From Campylobacteraceae bacterium (GTDB lineage Bacteria; Campylobacterota; Campylobacteria; Campylobacterales; Sulfurospirillaceae), in contig JALUBH010000020.1 in assembly GCA_027050775.1 (NCBI GenBank), positions 212,609 through 276,608 on the forward strand: DNA of 64,000 nt, read 5' to 3'. The first letter of the stretch is position 1. Each line of letters opens with the position of its first letter. This document shows, in pieces, positions 53,649 to 64,000 of this stretch. The position numbers were made by a program, and so were the translations under genes. The notes beneath the pieces are model-generated. The model did not search any database. It had not been told where the DNA came from and saw only the letters and a program-made list of their open reading frames with translations.

Positions 53649-54690
53649 AAATCTCTTTCACGCTTAAATTACATATAATCTCACTAATGTCTATTTTATG
53701 CATCTGCAAATCTAGCAACAGGTCATTTTCTATACTTTCAACCATCTCTTGACTCATATCATAAGCATCAAATATTATCGCTTGTTCTACAAAATCACTT
53801 TCATAAATATCGTTTTTATAATACTCTTTTAAAGCCTTATTTAAAAACTTATATATCTCCAAATCTCTTCCGTAAAGTTCTATATCTTCGATACTTATAT
53901 CTTCCATTTGAGAATCTGTCAAATCTTCTTGGCTTCTCTCGTCTTTGATATCAGAAAACTCTTCATCATCAAAAGAGCTATCCAAAACATCAAGTTGGCT
54001 CAAATCATCAAAATTCTCAAGCTCTTCTTCGTTTTCAGAATTATCTAATGATGATAAATTTTCAACCGTATCCTCTTCTTCCTCGCTTTCCCAGTCATCT
54101 ACATCTATACTGCTAACCAAAATATCATCTTTGTTTATCTTATAAAAAGCTCCAAACAGTAGAGTATCTCCTTTGAAAATTCCTATCGTAACTGAACCTT
54201 CTTGATTTAGTATATACAAAGTTGGTTTGTTTTTAAGCTTATAATTGGACAACAAATCATATAAAACAACAAATGGGGAGTAGATGAGATCTATCCCCGT
54301 ATTTGAATATATCTTTTGAACCCAACTTATATCAATAAAAGATACATAAACAGACCATGTTTTAAATTTTATCGTTTTTACACTTTTTGAATCAACGCTT
54401 GCTTTTTCAAATTCAATATCGCTTACACCCTTTATGGCTCCTTGTCCCATAGAATTTAGAAGAACTGTAGTATATACATAATTGTATTTATCCTGCAAGG
54501 AGATGATATAATCCTCCATCTCTTTTGGCAACTTTTCGTCATTGGATTTAATCTCAAATGTTTTATCAAATTTACTTTTTATGCTGCCATTTTTAACTAC
54601 TCTTGAAAACAGCTTATACAAGCCTTCCTCTTCTGTAATTGATATAAAAAGATTTGTGAAATATTTTTGTATTTTATTTGAAAAACCCAT
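53641..54690 (-). CDS. Large cytoplasmic protein upstream of pilN-like gene, possibly degenerate PilM
   Basis: A 349-residue soluble protein. Its position before pilN- and pilO-like genes is that of PilM, the actin-like partner. Segments such as YVYTTVLLNSMGQGAIKG and PTLYILNQEGSVTIGIFKGDTLLFGAFYKI fit an ASKHA-type beta core. A strongly acidic low-complexity insert runs from about residue 196 to 275 (Asp/Glu/Ser rich). ATP-binding motifs are not obvious. The family assignment is tentative. Confidence 0.5.
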   Translation of the reverse strand: MGFSNKIQKYFTNLFISITEEEGLYKLFSRVVKNGSIKSKFDKTFEIKSNDEKLPKEMEDYIISLQDKYNYVYTTVLLNSMGQGAIKGVSDIEFEKASVDSKSVKTIKFKTWSVYVSFIDISWVQKIYSNTGIDLIYSPFVVLYDLLSNYKLKNKPTLYILNQEGSVTIGIFKGDTLLFGAFYKINKDDILVSSIDVDDWESEEEEDTVENLSSLDNSENEEELENFDDLSQLDVLDSSFDDEEFSDIKDERSQEDLTDSQMEDISIEDIELYGRDLEIYKFLNKALKEYYKNDIYESDFVEQAIIFDAYDMSQEMVESIENDLLLDLQMHKIDISEIICNLSVKEIYG

Positions 54691-54789
54691 ATACCTTTTC
54701 TTTATCTGTTTTTATTTTTTATATTTTAGGCAACATTTGCTTAAGAGTACCTCTAATAACCCTTAATACTAAGCAAAAGCAGTTCCAAA

Positions 54790-55242
54790 CTAAAATAATT
54801 CCTTATAAAGCTGTTGAAATTTATCATCTAGTTTTTTTGCATCTTTTACCAAGTCACTATTTGTCAGCTTTGTAGGAACAAGTTTTTTATATTCACCTAG
54901 CATTATCTGGCACATTAGCTTTATGCGAATTCTATCTGCATCACTATAATCTTTTTTGGAGCTGATTTTATCTATTCTACTAAAATAATCATTACCTGTT
55001 TTTATATAATTTACATACTCTGTGGCAATCTTACTTTGAGTCAATACTGTAAAAGCCATTTTGTTATAAGGATCTTTATCGTAAGATTTTTTTGCAAAAT
55101 CATATGCTTTTTTATAGTTTCCCACAAGATAATAAAATCTTGCCTCAAAAGAGTCTTGATATGAGGTATTTGTCAAAAAATAAAAGCCACTAGAAAGCAA
55201 AAATAAGATACTTAAAGAAACGAGAACTACTTTAGATAGCAT
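54790..55242 (-). CDS. Hypothetical membrane-anchored helical-repeat protein
   Basis: A 150-residue protein with an N-terminal membrane helix (residues 4-22). A helical region follows that looks like one or two TPR-type hairpins (ARFYYLVGNYKKAYDFAKKSYDKDPYNKMAFTVL). No family is recognised. It overlaps the acyltransferase gene by 11 bp and precedes the PilM-like gene by 99 bp. It shares the conserved Campylobacterota block between miaB and the pil-like trio. Confidence 0.6.
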   Translation of the reverse strand: MLSKVVLVSLSILFLLSSGFYFLTNTSYQDSFEARFYYLVGNYKKAYDFAKKSYDKDPYNKMAFTVLTQSKIATEYVNYIKTGNDYFSRIDKISSKKDYSDADRIRIKLMCQIMLGEYKKLVPTKLTNSDLVKDAKKLDDKFQQLYKELF

Positions 55243-55873
55243 TTTTTTCCAACCTCTCTTTTATCAACTCTTTTGATTCTTGCATAGAAAGACCTTCCAA
55301 AAAGAAAGGTTCTCCAATGTAAAAATTGAGCGTACTAAATGGCTTGGGTATCACAAATCTATCCCAACTTTGAAACTGCCAATACTCTGTTGGCTTGCAG
55401 TTAAATGTAACTATGGGAATATTTTTCTTTTGTGAAATCATAACAATCCCATCCGCCACACTATGCCTAGGTCCTTTTGGACCGTCTGGAGTTATAGCCA
55501 AGTTTCTACCATTTTGAAGAGTTTTAAATGACTGTTTTAAGGCTTTTATACCACCCCTTGTAGAACTGCCTCTAATCGTACCGCCTCCAAAAAGAGATAC
55601 GATTTTAGCGATCATCTCACCATCCCTGTGCTCGCTAACTATGGAATCGATATTTGAATTTGAGCAAAACAATATATAGCCCTTTAAAACAGACAAAAGA
55701 TCACCATGCCAAAATGCTACGATAGTTGGCTCAGAAAGCTTTTTGGGCGATATTTTCGTATGAAACTTTTTTTTGCAAGTCATATATAAAATATTTGTTA
55801 CAATATATATAACCCTAGGTGCAATATTTTGTAAAATTGCTCTTTTTAGCTCCTTAGCTGAGAACTTCGCCAT
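55232..55873 (-). CDS. DUF374 lysophospholipid acyltransferase family protein
   Basis: A 213-residue protein with the acyltransferase catalytic motif in [13 protein letters not shown] (H-x4-D) near residue 53 and the DUF374 block [32 protein letters not shown] near residue 125. Likely membrane-associated and active on lipid A or phospholipid precursors. The exact acceptor is unknown. The ATG lies 20 bp inside the miaB end. The miaB-DUF374 pair is conserved in Helicobacter and Campylobacter. Confidence 0.85.
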   Translation of the reverse strand: MAKFSAKELKRAILQNIAPRVIYIVTNILYMTCKKKFHTKISPKKLSEPTIVAFWHGDLLSVLKGYILFCSNSNIDSIVSEHRDGEMIAKIVSLFGGGTIRGSSTRGGIKALKQSFKTLQNGRNLAITPDGPKGPRHSVADGIVMISQKKNIPIVTFNCKPTEYWQFQSWDRFVIPKPFSTLNFYIGEPFFLEGLSMQESKELIKERLEKNAI

Positions 55874-57158
55874 AGAGTGACAATCGTTTTGGATTTGTAA
55901 TTTTTACCTTTTTTATACTGCCTAACCACTCATCTTTTCCCTCTATCTGCACAAGAGCATTATTATCACTTCTACCGGCCAACATATCATTGTCTCTTTT
56001 TTCTTCAAAATATACTTCGTATACTCTATTCAAATGTTTTTTTGAAATCTCATCTAGTATATCTTGTTGCAAATCTTGGAGTCTTTGCAGCCTTTTTGAA
56101 GCCACTTTGGAATTCACTTGATTTACAAACTCGGCTGCCTTTGTCAATGGTCTCGGTGAATACTTAAAAGAAAATATCTGTTCAAAATTTACCTTTTTAA
56201 TCACATCTAAAGTATCTTCAAAATCCTCATCACTCTCGCCGGGAAATCCAACTATAATATCAGTGCTGATTGAGGCATCCGGTACCATTTGTCTCAGCTT
56301 GAGAGCCCTATTTAAAAACCACTCTTTTGAGTAGCCTCTTTTCATCATCTCCAAAACTCTTGTCGAACCACTTTGCAAAGGCATATGCATAGATTTACAA
56401 ATCTTAGGATTAGAAGCAAATATATCTAAAAATTTATCGTCCATGTGCAAGGGATGAGGTGAGGTAAAACGAATTCTCTTTACTTCATCTATTTGACTTA
56501 TCATGTTCAATAAATCACTAAAATCCATCTTTTTATGATTTTTATCGCTAAATCTTCTGCCATAATTATTTACATTTTGACCAAGTAAAAATATCTCTTT
56601 TGCACCATTTTGTGCAGCTTTTTTAGCTTCCTTGACAATCAGTTCGGCAGGTATCGATATCTCTTCGCCTCTTGTATTTGGCACTATGCAATAGGTGCAT
56701 TTTTTATCACATCCTATTGAGATATTGACAAAAGCTTTATACTTGGAATTTCTAAAATCTCCAAAGGCAAAACTACTCTCGTCATAGTCAATATCTACGC
56801 TAACATATTTTTCACTTTTGATAGCTTGCGAAATCTTAGAGACATTTCTTGCGCCTAATACGAAGTTAACTTCAGGAGCTCTTTTAAATATCTCTTCGCC
56901 TAGATGACTGGCTGTACAGCCACATATACCTATCTTTGCACCCGCTTTTTTCTTTTTATTAAACACTCCGATTTCAGAAAAAAGTTTACTTACGGGCTTC
57001 TCTCTGACACTACATGTATTTATAAGTATAAGATCCGCTTGAGTAGCATCATCGATCAATCGATAACCCTCTTTATTTTGCAATTCAGCTACGATATGCT
57101 CACTATCTCGAACATTCATAGCACACCCTAAAGTCTCTATGTATAGTTTTTTAGACAA
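55854..57158 (-). CDS. miaB: tRNA-2-methylthio-N6-dimethylallyladenosine synthase
   Basis: A radical SAM methylthiotransferase acting on A37 of tRNAs. The 434-residue protein has the N-terminal domain with three cysteines ([33 protein letters not shown]), the radical motif [16 protein letters not shown] near residue 149 and a TRAM domain at the C-terminus. The start is TTG with TAGGATCAGAT upstream. The paralogue rimO is at 50337. One TACATGTAG-type site (57010-57018) falls on the NTCSV codons. Confidence 0.95.
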   Translation of the reverse strand: MSKKLYIETLGCAMNVRDSEHIVAELQNKEGYRLIDDATQADLILINTCSVREKPVSKLFSEIGVFNKKKKAGAKIGICGCTASHLGEEIFKRAPEVNFVLGARNVSKISQAIKSEKYVSVDIDYDESSFAFGDFRNSKYKAFVNISIGCDKKCTYCIVPNTRGEEISIPAELIVKEAKKAAQNGAKEIFLLGQNVNNYGRRFSDKNHKKMDFSDLLNMISQIDEVKRIRFTSPHPLHMDDKFLDIFASNPKICKSMHMPLQSGSTRVLEMMKRGYSKEWFLNRALKLRQMVPDASISTDIIVGFPGESDEDFEDTLDVIKKVNFEQIFSFKYSPRPLTKAAEFVNQVNSKVASKRLQRLQDLQQDILDEISKKHLNRVYEVYFEEKRDNDMLAGRSDNNALVQIEGKDEWLGSIKKVKITNPKRLSLYGEVLS

Positions 57159-57166
57159 ATCTGATC

Positions 57167-57409
57167 CTAGAGTATATGAATTTCATACATGTAATCATCA
57201 TCTCCCAAGCCGTACTTGACTTCTCTAAGATATACACTTAAACCTTTCTCTTCAAAATATTCAACCAAAGCAACCAAATCTTTATGTGAATTATCTTTAT
57301 CAAAATAAAATAACTTTTGACCCTCTTTCTTCATAATTTCTTCAATTTTTTCTAGTTTTATCATTTTTGGTTTTGCACCAAGCTCTTTTCTTGCTAATTT
57401 CAATTCCAT
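57167..57409 (-). CDS. HP0268 family protein
   Basis: An 80-residue protein matching the Campylobacterota HP0268 family: [14 protein letters not shown] at the start, [49 protein letters not shown] at the end. The H. pylori member was reported to have an Smr-like fold and nuclease activity. The start at 57409 gives the usual family length and has GAAGG upstream; an ATG 19 codons earlier does not. It lies directly upstream of miaB, as in H. pylori. Confidence 0.85.
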   Translation of the reverse strand: MELKLARKELGAKPKMIKLEKIEEIMKKEGQKLFYFDKDNSHKDLVALVEYFEEKGLSVYLREVKYGLGDDDYMYEIHIL

Positions 57410-57658
57410 CTGTTTACCTTCTTTATTACACAAAATTATGCCTTTTATATTGGGCATAGAGAACATAATATTATATCTTTATTTGTATAAATTAGTTATT
57501 AACCAACAATACGGCGTTTGTCCCACTTGAATAAAGAGAGCTTTTTAGATATAATTTTAATCTTCAGACACTCGCAATAATTTAAAACTCCAAAATTTGA
57601 TGTTCTTATGTTGCGAAAAATATAGAGGCAGGACAATATGCCAAAAAAGAGGTAAAAA

Positions 57659-58765
57659 TTGAGTAAAATATTAGATATTATCGAATCCATCGCGAATGAA
57701 AAAGGTTTGGGTATAGAAGAGGTAAAAGAGACTGTAACTATTGCCCTTGTAAATACTGCAAAAAAAGTATATGGGAGAGAGTATGAGTATGGAGCAGAGA
57801 TAAATCCCGAAACAAAAACACTAAAATTATATCAAAAAGTTATAGTTTTAAAAGATGATGATGAAAACTTGAGTGAAGAAAATGAAAATTATATCTCATT
57901 AAGTCAGGCAAAAGAGGTTGATGGAGACATAGAAATTGGCGATGAATTAACATATGAATTGCCACTTGATAATCTAGGTAGAACAGCTGCCTCAACTCTT
58001 CAAAGGGAGTTGGAATTTCACATTCAAAGGCTACTTGAGTCAAAGATATTTGATAGATACAAAAATATGATAGGTCGTAGAGTTTTTGGCTCAGTTGTAA
58101 GAGTTGACCATGAAGAAAATACCTACATAGAAGTAAATGAGGTTAGAGCTATACTTCCTAGAAGAAGCAGGATCAAAGGCGAAAAATTTAAAGTTGGAGA
58201 TGTAGTCAAAAGTGTGATAAGAAAAGTATATATAGACAAAACTCAAGGCATCGTAGTAGAACTCTCAAGAACAAGTCCAAAGTTTCTCGAAGCACTTCTT
58301 GCACTCGAAGTACCTGAGATTAAAGATGAAATGATAGAGATAAACGCGTCAGCAAGGATTCCCGGGGAGAGAGCAAAAATCGCTTTGACCTCGCTACATC
58401 CAAATGTTGATGCAGTCGGAGCAACAGTCGGAACAAAAGGCATAAGAATAAATGCCGTAAGCAAAGAGCTTCACGGCGAAAATATAGACTGTATAGAGTA
58501 TTCGAGTATACCTGAAATCTTCATATCAAGAGCACTTAGTCCAGCCATTATTTCAAATGTAAAAATTGTCGGTGAAAATAGAGCCGTAGTAACACTTTTA
58601 TCTGATCAAAAATCAAAAGCGATAGGAAAAAGCGGTATCAACATAAGACTAACCTCCATGCTTACAGGCTACGAGATAGAACTTGTAGAACTTGAGGGCA
58701 CAAATGGTTCGGGCACAGAAGAGACAAAAGATCCAAATGCATTGAAAAATCTATTTGGAAGCTGA
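57659..58765 (+). CDS. nusA: Transcription termination/antitermination factor NusA
   Basis: A 368-residue protein: N-terminal RNA polymerase-binding domain (residues 1-125), S1 domain (about 135-200, VFGSVVRVDHEENTYIEVNEVRAILPRR) and two KH domains (ARIPGERAKIALTS, DAVGATVGTKGIRINAVSKELHGENIDCIEYS, then KAIGKSGINIRLTSML). The C-terminal acidic repeats of E. coli NusA are absent. The start is TTG at 57659 with AGAGG upstream. It ends just before a palindromic terminator serving the opposite strand. Confidence 0.95.
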   Translation: MSKILDIIESIANEKGLGIEEVKETVTIALVNTAKKVYGREYEYGAEINPETKTLKLYQKVIVLKDDDENLSEENENYISLSQAKEVDGDIEIGDELTYELPLDNLGRTAASTLQRELEFHIQRLLESKIFDRYKNMIGRRVFGSVVRVDHEENTYIEVNEVRAILPRRSRIKGEKFKVGDVVKSVIRKVYIDKTQGIVVELSRTSPKFLEALLALEVPEIKDEMIEINASARIPGERAKIALTSLHPNVDAVGATVGTKGIRINAVSKELHGENIDCIEYSSIPEIFISRALSPAIISNVKIVGENRAVVTLLSDQKSKAIGKSGINIRLTSMLTGYEIELVELEGTNGSGTEETKDPNALKNLFGS

Positions 58766-58767
58766 AA

Positions 58768-58793
58768 AATAAGCTCTACATGTAGAGCTTATT
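58768..58793 (-). terminator. Terminator of the lipoprotein gene, built on the CTACATGTAG palindrome
   Basis: A perfect 26-bp palindrome with the core GCTCTACATGTAGAGC (58773-58788). In the minus direction it contains the lipoprotein stop codon and is followed by TTTTT, giving a plausible intrinsic terminator. In the plus direction it lies just after the nusA stop but lacks a T-run. Confidence 0.55.
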
Positions 58794-58938
58794 GAGTCTT
58801 CTTCTCTATATATACAGCACCTTCGTGGACTTTTTCCTTTGTCCAGTTTGCTCCCGTTCTTGTATCTTGTTTTACTCCATTCCAAGTGGCACATCCACTA
58901 AATAAAACTATCATAAAAGTCAAAATTATATATTTCAT
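58789..58938 (-). CDS. Entericidin-like small lipoprotein
   Basis: A 49-residue secreted lipoprotein. The signal sequence MKYIILTFMIVLFSGC ends in a lipobox (LFSGC), and the mature part (ATWNGVKQDTRTGANWTKEKVHEGA) has the entericidin A/B pattern. The start at 58938 is supported by AGGAGA 6-7 nt upstream; a much longer frame reaching into the permease gene is a shadow. Entericidins are small envelope lipoproteins of unclear function. It is followed by a palindromic terminator. Confidence 0.82.
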   Translation of the reverse strand: MKYIILTFMIVLFSGCATWNGVKQDTRTGANWTKEKVHEGAVYIEKKTQ

Positions 58939-58979
58939 ACTATCTCCTGTCAAGCTTCGAAAATTATATGAGCAGTCTA

Positions 58980-59939
58980 CTATTTTTTTGTAAACGGATT
59001 TAATTTCAAAAGAACTAAATCCGCTACTATATTGCCCAAAAGTGTCAAGAAAGCAGAAATTATCAAAATCCCCATAATGACTGGATAATCTCTGCTTAAT
59101 GCACTTTGATAAAAAAGTAAGCCCATACCGTTTATAGAAAAGATGGTCTCCAAAATGACACTTCCGCCTATAAGCCCCGGCAAGGAGAGTCCTAAAATTG
59201 TAACAACTGGTGGTGATAGATTTGGAAGTAAATACCTCCAAAAAAGCTCTTTTTTTCCAACCCCTCTAGCTTTTGCAAAAAATATATAATCGCTCTTGAG
59301 TATATTTAAACTTAAGCTTCTAACATACATAACCAAACTTCCGATTCCACCAAATACCATGACAAATATAGGTAAAACAAGATGCCAAGCCTCATCCAAA
59401 ACATATCTGAAGCCTTCTAGTTTCATAGGTGAGTGAAGGCCGGATATAGGGAAAATTTTCCACTTTACAGCAAAAAGTATTACCAATATTAAAGCGAGAT
59501 AAAAGGAGGGCATCGCATAACTAACAAGTGAGAAATTTTTCGTCATTTTATCATAAGCACTATTTTGTTTGAAGGCTGATTTTATACCAAAATATATAGA
59601 AATAAAAAAGACAAATATCATGCTCGTTATATTTATAATCAGTGTTATAGGTAAACGAGACAGTATTTCATCTTTAACCAACTTACCGCTCGCAAAAGAT
59701 ATACCAAAATCAAGATGAAGAAGTGCATTTAGCCAAGAGACAAATTGCATAAAAAGAGACTTATCTAAGCCATAAACCTTTTTCAGCTGCTCTAACGATT
59801 CCGGTGTTATATTTGGATTTAATTCACCACTTGCGAAGAAAGAATTTGGAGCCAAATGTATGGCTCCAAAAGATATTATTGATATGATAAAAAGCATAAA
59901 CACCACATAAAAAATTTTTCGTAGTGCTATTTTTATCAT
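58980..59939 (-). CDS. Peptide-type ABC transporter permease (DppB/OppB-like), orphan
   Basis: A 319-residue membrane protein with six helices. The N-terminal block KIFYVVFMLFIISIISFGAIHLAPN is typical of OppB/DppB. The ATPase-contact loop is FAKARGVGKKELFWRYLLPN near residue 221, and LIGGSVILETIFSINGMGLLFYQSALSRDYPVIMG follows. No partner permease, ATPase or binding protein is in the window, so partners must be elsewhere. Its gene starts 1 bp after fabI, a conserved arrangement of uncertain meaning. Confidence 0.9.
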   Translation of the reverse strand: MIKIALRKIFYVVFMLFIISIISFGAIHLAPNSFFASGELNPNITPESLEQLKKVYGLDKSLFMQFVSWLNALLHLDFGISFASGKLVKDEILSRLPITLIINITSMIFVFFISIYFGIKSAFKQNSAYDKMTKNFSLVSYAMPSFYLALILVILFAVKWKIFPISGLHSPMKLEGFRYVLDEAWHLVLPIFVMVFGGIGSLVMYVRSLSLNILKSDYIFFAKARGVGKKELFWRYLLPNLSPPVVTILGLSLPGLIGGSVILETIFSINGMGLLFYQSALSRDYPVIMGILIISAFLTLLGNIVADLVLLKLNPFTKK

Positions 59940-59940
59940 T

Positions 59941-61467
<1,527 letters not shown>

Positions 61468-61471
<4 letters not shown>

Positions 61472-62667
61472 TCTTCATCCTTATTGTATAGTGGTTTCAC
61501 TCCCGGGAGCTCTTTCCCCTCTATAAGCTCCAAACTAGCTCCTCCTCCTGTGGATATAAATGCCATATCATCGGCATCTCCACTTCTTGCAACAACATCT
61601 GCCGTATCTCCGCCACCAACTACTGTTGTAGCATGAGCTTCGGCTATGGTGTGAGATATCTGAACACTTCCTCTTGAAAATTTAGGTATCTCAAATACCC
61701 CCATAGGACCATTCCAGAGTATGGTTTGAGCATCATTCAAGGCCTCTTTAAAAAGTCTTGTTGTAGCAGGCCCTATATCCAACCCCATCCATCCTTTTGG
61801 AATCTCTTGGGATGTTACAAATTTCATAGTAGATTCCTGTGAACATGTTTGCGCTGCAACAACATCCACCGGCAGGTAAAATTTTACCCCAAGCTCTCTT
61901 GCTCTTTCCATAACTAAAGTTGCTTCATCAATCAACTCCTCTTCGACCAAAGAGTTGCCTATCTCAATACCTTGAGCCTTTAAAAAAGTAAATGCCATAC
62001 CACCGCCGATAAGCAACTTATCAACACGAGGCAAAAGATTTTTAAGAGCTTGAAGTTTTCCACTGACTTTGCTACCGCCAACAACCGCAGTAAAGGGACG
62101 AGATGGATTTTTCAGTAGTTGTTTTGAAAAATTTATCTCTTTTTGAAGTAAAAATCCAGCCGCACTATGGTCTTCATCAAAAAATTTAGTGATAGCCTCA
62201 ACAGAAGCATGAGCTCTGTGACAAACTCCAAAAGCATCATTGATATAAAAATCTGCCAAATCTGCTAGTTTTTTTGCAAATACTTCATCATTTTTAGTTT
62301 CACCTTTATCAAATCTGAGATTCTCTAGCAACAAAACTTCACCACTCTGCAAATTATCAACTTTTTCCAAAGTATCAGGGCCTACAATATCACTTGAAAT
62401 CTCAACACTCGGAACCAATAATCTAGAGAGTCTTTTTTGAACAGGGTCTAAAGATAGTTTTGGGTCAACAACACCACCTGGCCTTCCTAAGTGACTAGCA
62501 AGTATGACCTCACAGTTATGATCCAAGCAGTATTTTATCGTGGGAACTGCGGATTTTATCCTTCTGTCATCTGTGATATTTAAAAAATCATCTAGAGGAA
62601 CATTAAAATCGCATCTTACAAGAACCCTTTTACCTTCTATGTCCATATCGCGGACTGATCTTACCAT
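61468..62667 (-). CDS. pgk: Phosphoglycerate kinase
   Basis: A 399-residue two-lobed kinase. N-lobe substrate residues are in [13 protein letters not shown] and SHLGRPGG, with the basic patch HRAHASVEA. The C-lobe nucleotide site has [27 protein letters not shown] and [11 protein letters not shown] near the end. It lies 10 bp after gapA and is coupled to tpiA. Confidence 0.97.
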
Positions 62668-62677
62668 CTTCTTTTCC

Positions 62678-63673
62678 TTATTTACTTACATGTAGAGCCA
62701 TATCTATCAGTCTTGAAGAGTAGCCCCACTCGTTGTCATACCAAGACATCACTTTTACCATATTGCCACATATCACCTGAGTCAAATCAGCTGCAACAAA
62801 TGAACTATATGGTGAGCCTTGAAAGTCTTGAGAAACTCTCTTGTCCACATCAAAACCCAAAAGTCCTTTTAATTCACCCTCTGATTTACTTTTAAAAAGT
62901 TCGTTTATCTCTTCTATACTTGTATCTTTTTTTACCAAAACATTCAAATCAACCATAGAGACATTTGGAGTAGGCACCCTCACACTTTGACCATGGAGTC
63001 TGCCTTGAAGTTGTGGCAAAACCAAACCTATAGCTTTTGCTGCCCCTGTTGTAGTAGGTATAATATTTACAGCAGCAGCCCTAGCTCGTCTTGGGTCTCT
63101 ACCTTTTGAATCTATAAGGCTTTGTCCGTTTGTATATGAGTGAACTGTTGTCATCAAACCTTTATCTATACCAAATGCATCATCTAAAATCTTTGCTATC
63201 GGGCCTAAACAATTTGTAGTACAACTTGCATTTGAGATTATGGTCTGTCCTGCGTATGCGTCTTCATTTACACCAATCACAAAAGTGGGTGTATCATCCT
63301 TTGCAGGGGCTGACATTATCACTTTTTTTACACCATTATCTATAAAAACCTGCGCTTTTTCTTTTGTCAAAAATGCACCTGTGCACTCAAGAACAACATC
63401 TACGCCATAATCAGCAAAATTCAACTCTTGTGGATCTCTTGTTGAAAACATCTTAACCTTTGAGTTAGCCATCTGCATATAGTCATCTTCGAGAATTTCG
63501 ACGTCACCATCAAATACACCATGAACACTGTCATACTTAAAAAGTTGCTTAGTCATATCTCTCGAAGCAGTATCATTTACACAGACCAACTCAACATCGT
63601 CTCTTGAGCTAATTATCCTAGCGACACAACGACCTATTCTTCCAAATCCATTAATAGCTATCTTTAAAGCCAT
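62678..63673 (-). CDS. gapA: Glyceraldehyde-3-phosphate dehydrogenase, type I
   Basis: A 331-residue dehydrogenase. The Rossmann start is INGFGRIGR, followed by the catalytic Cys in [18 protein letters not shown] and the phosphate-site [38 protein letters not shown]. An Asp follows the first cofactor region (VCVNDTAS), but full NAD/NADP specificity cannot be judged. The ATG at 63673 is preferred (AAGGAACG upstream) over an ATG 7 codons earlier. Confidence 0.97.
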   Translation of the reverse strand: MALKIAINGFGRIGRCVARIISSRDDVELVCVNDTASRDMTKQLFKYDSVHGVFDGDVEILEDDYMQMANSKVKMFSTRDPQELNFADYGVDVVLECTGAFLTKEKAQVFIDNGVKKVIMSAPAKDDTPTFVIGVNEDAYAGQTIISNASCTTNCLGPIAKILDDAFGIDKGLMTTVHSYTNGQSLIDSKGRDPRRARAAAVNIIPTTTGAAKAIGLVLPQLQGRLHGQSVRVPTPNVSMVDLNVLVKKDTSIEEINELFKSKSEGELKGLLGFDVDKRVSQDFQGSPYSSFVAADLTQVICGNMVKVMSWYDNEWGYSSRLIDMALHVSK

Positions 63674-63748
63674 ATTTCGTTCCTTTATACACATTTAATT
63701 CAAATATTTTATCCAAAATATAATATAAAATAGTTTAATCAACTCTAC

Positions 63749-63895
63749 ATGAACCCTCATCTCATTTTGATTGAGAGCATAAAAAATGAAATTGTTAAGG
63801 CGATAAATCCAAATAGTATCAACATCAAAGACTCGCTCAACACACCGCTTACGCCACTTCCTTTTAGAAATATTGATCTGGCTACACTCGTATAA
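63749..63895 (+). CDS. Possible small protein or gene remnant
   Basis: A 48-codon frame on the plus strand with protein-like composition: MNPHLILIESIKNEIVKAIN, then SLNTPLTPLPFRNIDLATLV. An A/T-rich promoter-like stretch (TATAATATAAAATAG) lies 25-30 bp upstream, but there is no Shine-Dalgarno. No family is recognised. It might be a true small gene divergent from gapA or the start of a decayed longer gene. Confidence 0.3.
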   Translation: MNPHLILIESIKNEIVKAINPNSINIKDSLNTPLTPLPFRNIDLATLV

Positions 63896-63901
63896 TAACA
63901 T

Positions 63902-63930
63902 TTGAGATATATAGTATTATATCTCAAAGA
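63902..63930. terminator. A/T-rich inverted repeat after the small frame
   Basis: Arms TTTGAGATATA and TATATCTCAAA around a short centre. It lies a few bases after the small frame at 63749-63895 and might end its transcript, but no T-run follows. The remaining bases to 64000 show nothing supportable. Confidence 0.3.
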
Positions 63931-64000
63931 GTTTGTTGTTGATATATCGGTGGCTACACAAAGCAGTAAAATTTACTAGCTTGAGAATTAGTCAGATAGT

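Noticed and set aside
58939..59241. N-terminal extension of the entericidin-like gene to 150 codons
   Set aside because: The extension is an antiphase shadow of the permease gene. The short form starts with a good Shine-Dalgarno and a clean lipoprotein signal.
63695..63901. A 68-codon minus-strand frame upstream of gapA
   Set aside because: The composition (many Cys, Trp, Arg, Ile/Asn) is unlike a real protein, and the opposite strand has a better small frame. It covers the gapA promoter region.

Overview
The window is a typical low-GC chromosomal segment of a free-living member of the Campylobacterota (Epsilonproteobacteria). The assignment rests on family-restricted genes and gene order: an HP0268-type small protein beside miaB and nusA, a DUF2603 protein beside argF, a DUF374 acyltransferase overlapping miaB, ribH-nusB-pyrF, the fabI-tpiA-pgk-gapA run, and a prfB without the programmed frameshift. 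No rRNA, tRNA, CRISPR array, prophage or intact transposase gene was seen. Genes are tightly packed, with many 4-bp overlaps and frequent GTG and TTG starts.

Layout. 1-3328 (minus): ribH-nusB-pyrF-asmA-ywbE-DEAD helicase operon. 3436-5140 (plus): TauE permease, ArsR regulator and an Fe-S metallochaperone. 5154-14004 (minus): a pentose-salvage operon with a methylthioribose kinase, a complete sugar ABC importer, a methylthioribose-1-phosphate isomerase, a GntR regulator and a class II aldolase, followed by a small unknown gene and alr. A 273-bp palindromic MITE-like element lies between the permease and binding-protein genes. 14273-27535: a complete 13-gene complex I set split into two convergent half-operons, nuoA-B-CD-E-F (plus) and nuoG-H-I-J-K-L-M-N (minus), whose 3' ends meet with 20 bp between them. 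27790-34319: a membrane-anchored unknown, a candidate small RNA, a YchJ-like protein, a GlcF/HdrB-like Fe-S protein, hemN, DUF2603, argF and hemB. hemB lies between two inverted arrays of a hairpin repeat. 34645-36985 (plus): ribA, rsmG and small genes, then a HlyIII family protein. 37032-48578: mixed metabolic and transport genes including kdsA, mscS, prfB and panC. 48580-58765: a diguanylate cyclase, rimO-tilS, a PilM/N/O-like trio, miaB and nusA. 58789-63673 (minus): a small lipoprotein, an orphan peptide-type permease, fabI, tpiA, pgk and gapA.

How parts work together. The complex I set includes NuoE and NuoF with their FMN and Fe-S motifs, so NADH is the likely electron donor, unlike the Campylobacter and Helicobacter versions. 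The mtnK-mtnA-aldolase set with its own importer can be read as a DHAP-shunt route: import 5-methylthioribose or 5-deoxyribose, phosphorylate, isomerise, and split to DHAP plus a short aldehyde. The DHAP would enter triose metabolism, whose tpiA, pgk and gapA genes are in the same window.

Most interesting signals: (1) the mtn/ABC cluster; (2) a repeat family whose unit ends in a hairpin plus a GGGGACAAT-type Shine-Dalgarno placed exactly 8 nt before the start codons of argF, ribA and, in degenerate form, hemN; (3) strong over-representation of the palindrome CTACATGTAG, three times within the same 16-bp palindrome; (4) the palindromic MITE-like insertion inside the operon; (5) a promoter-plus-terminator unit that looks like a small RNA with a CU-rich segment; (6) the convergent split of the nuo operon.
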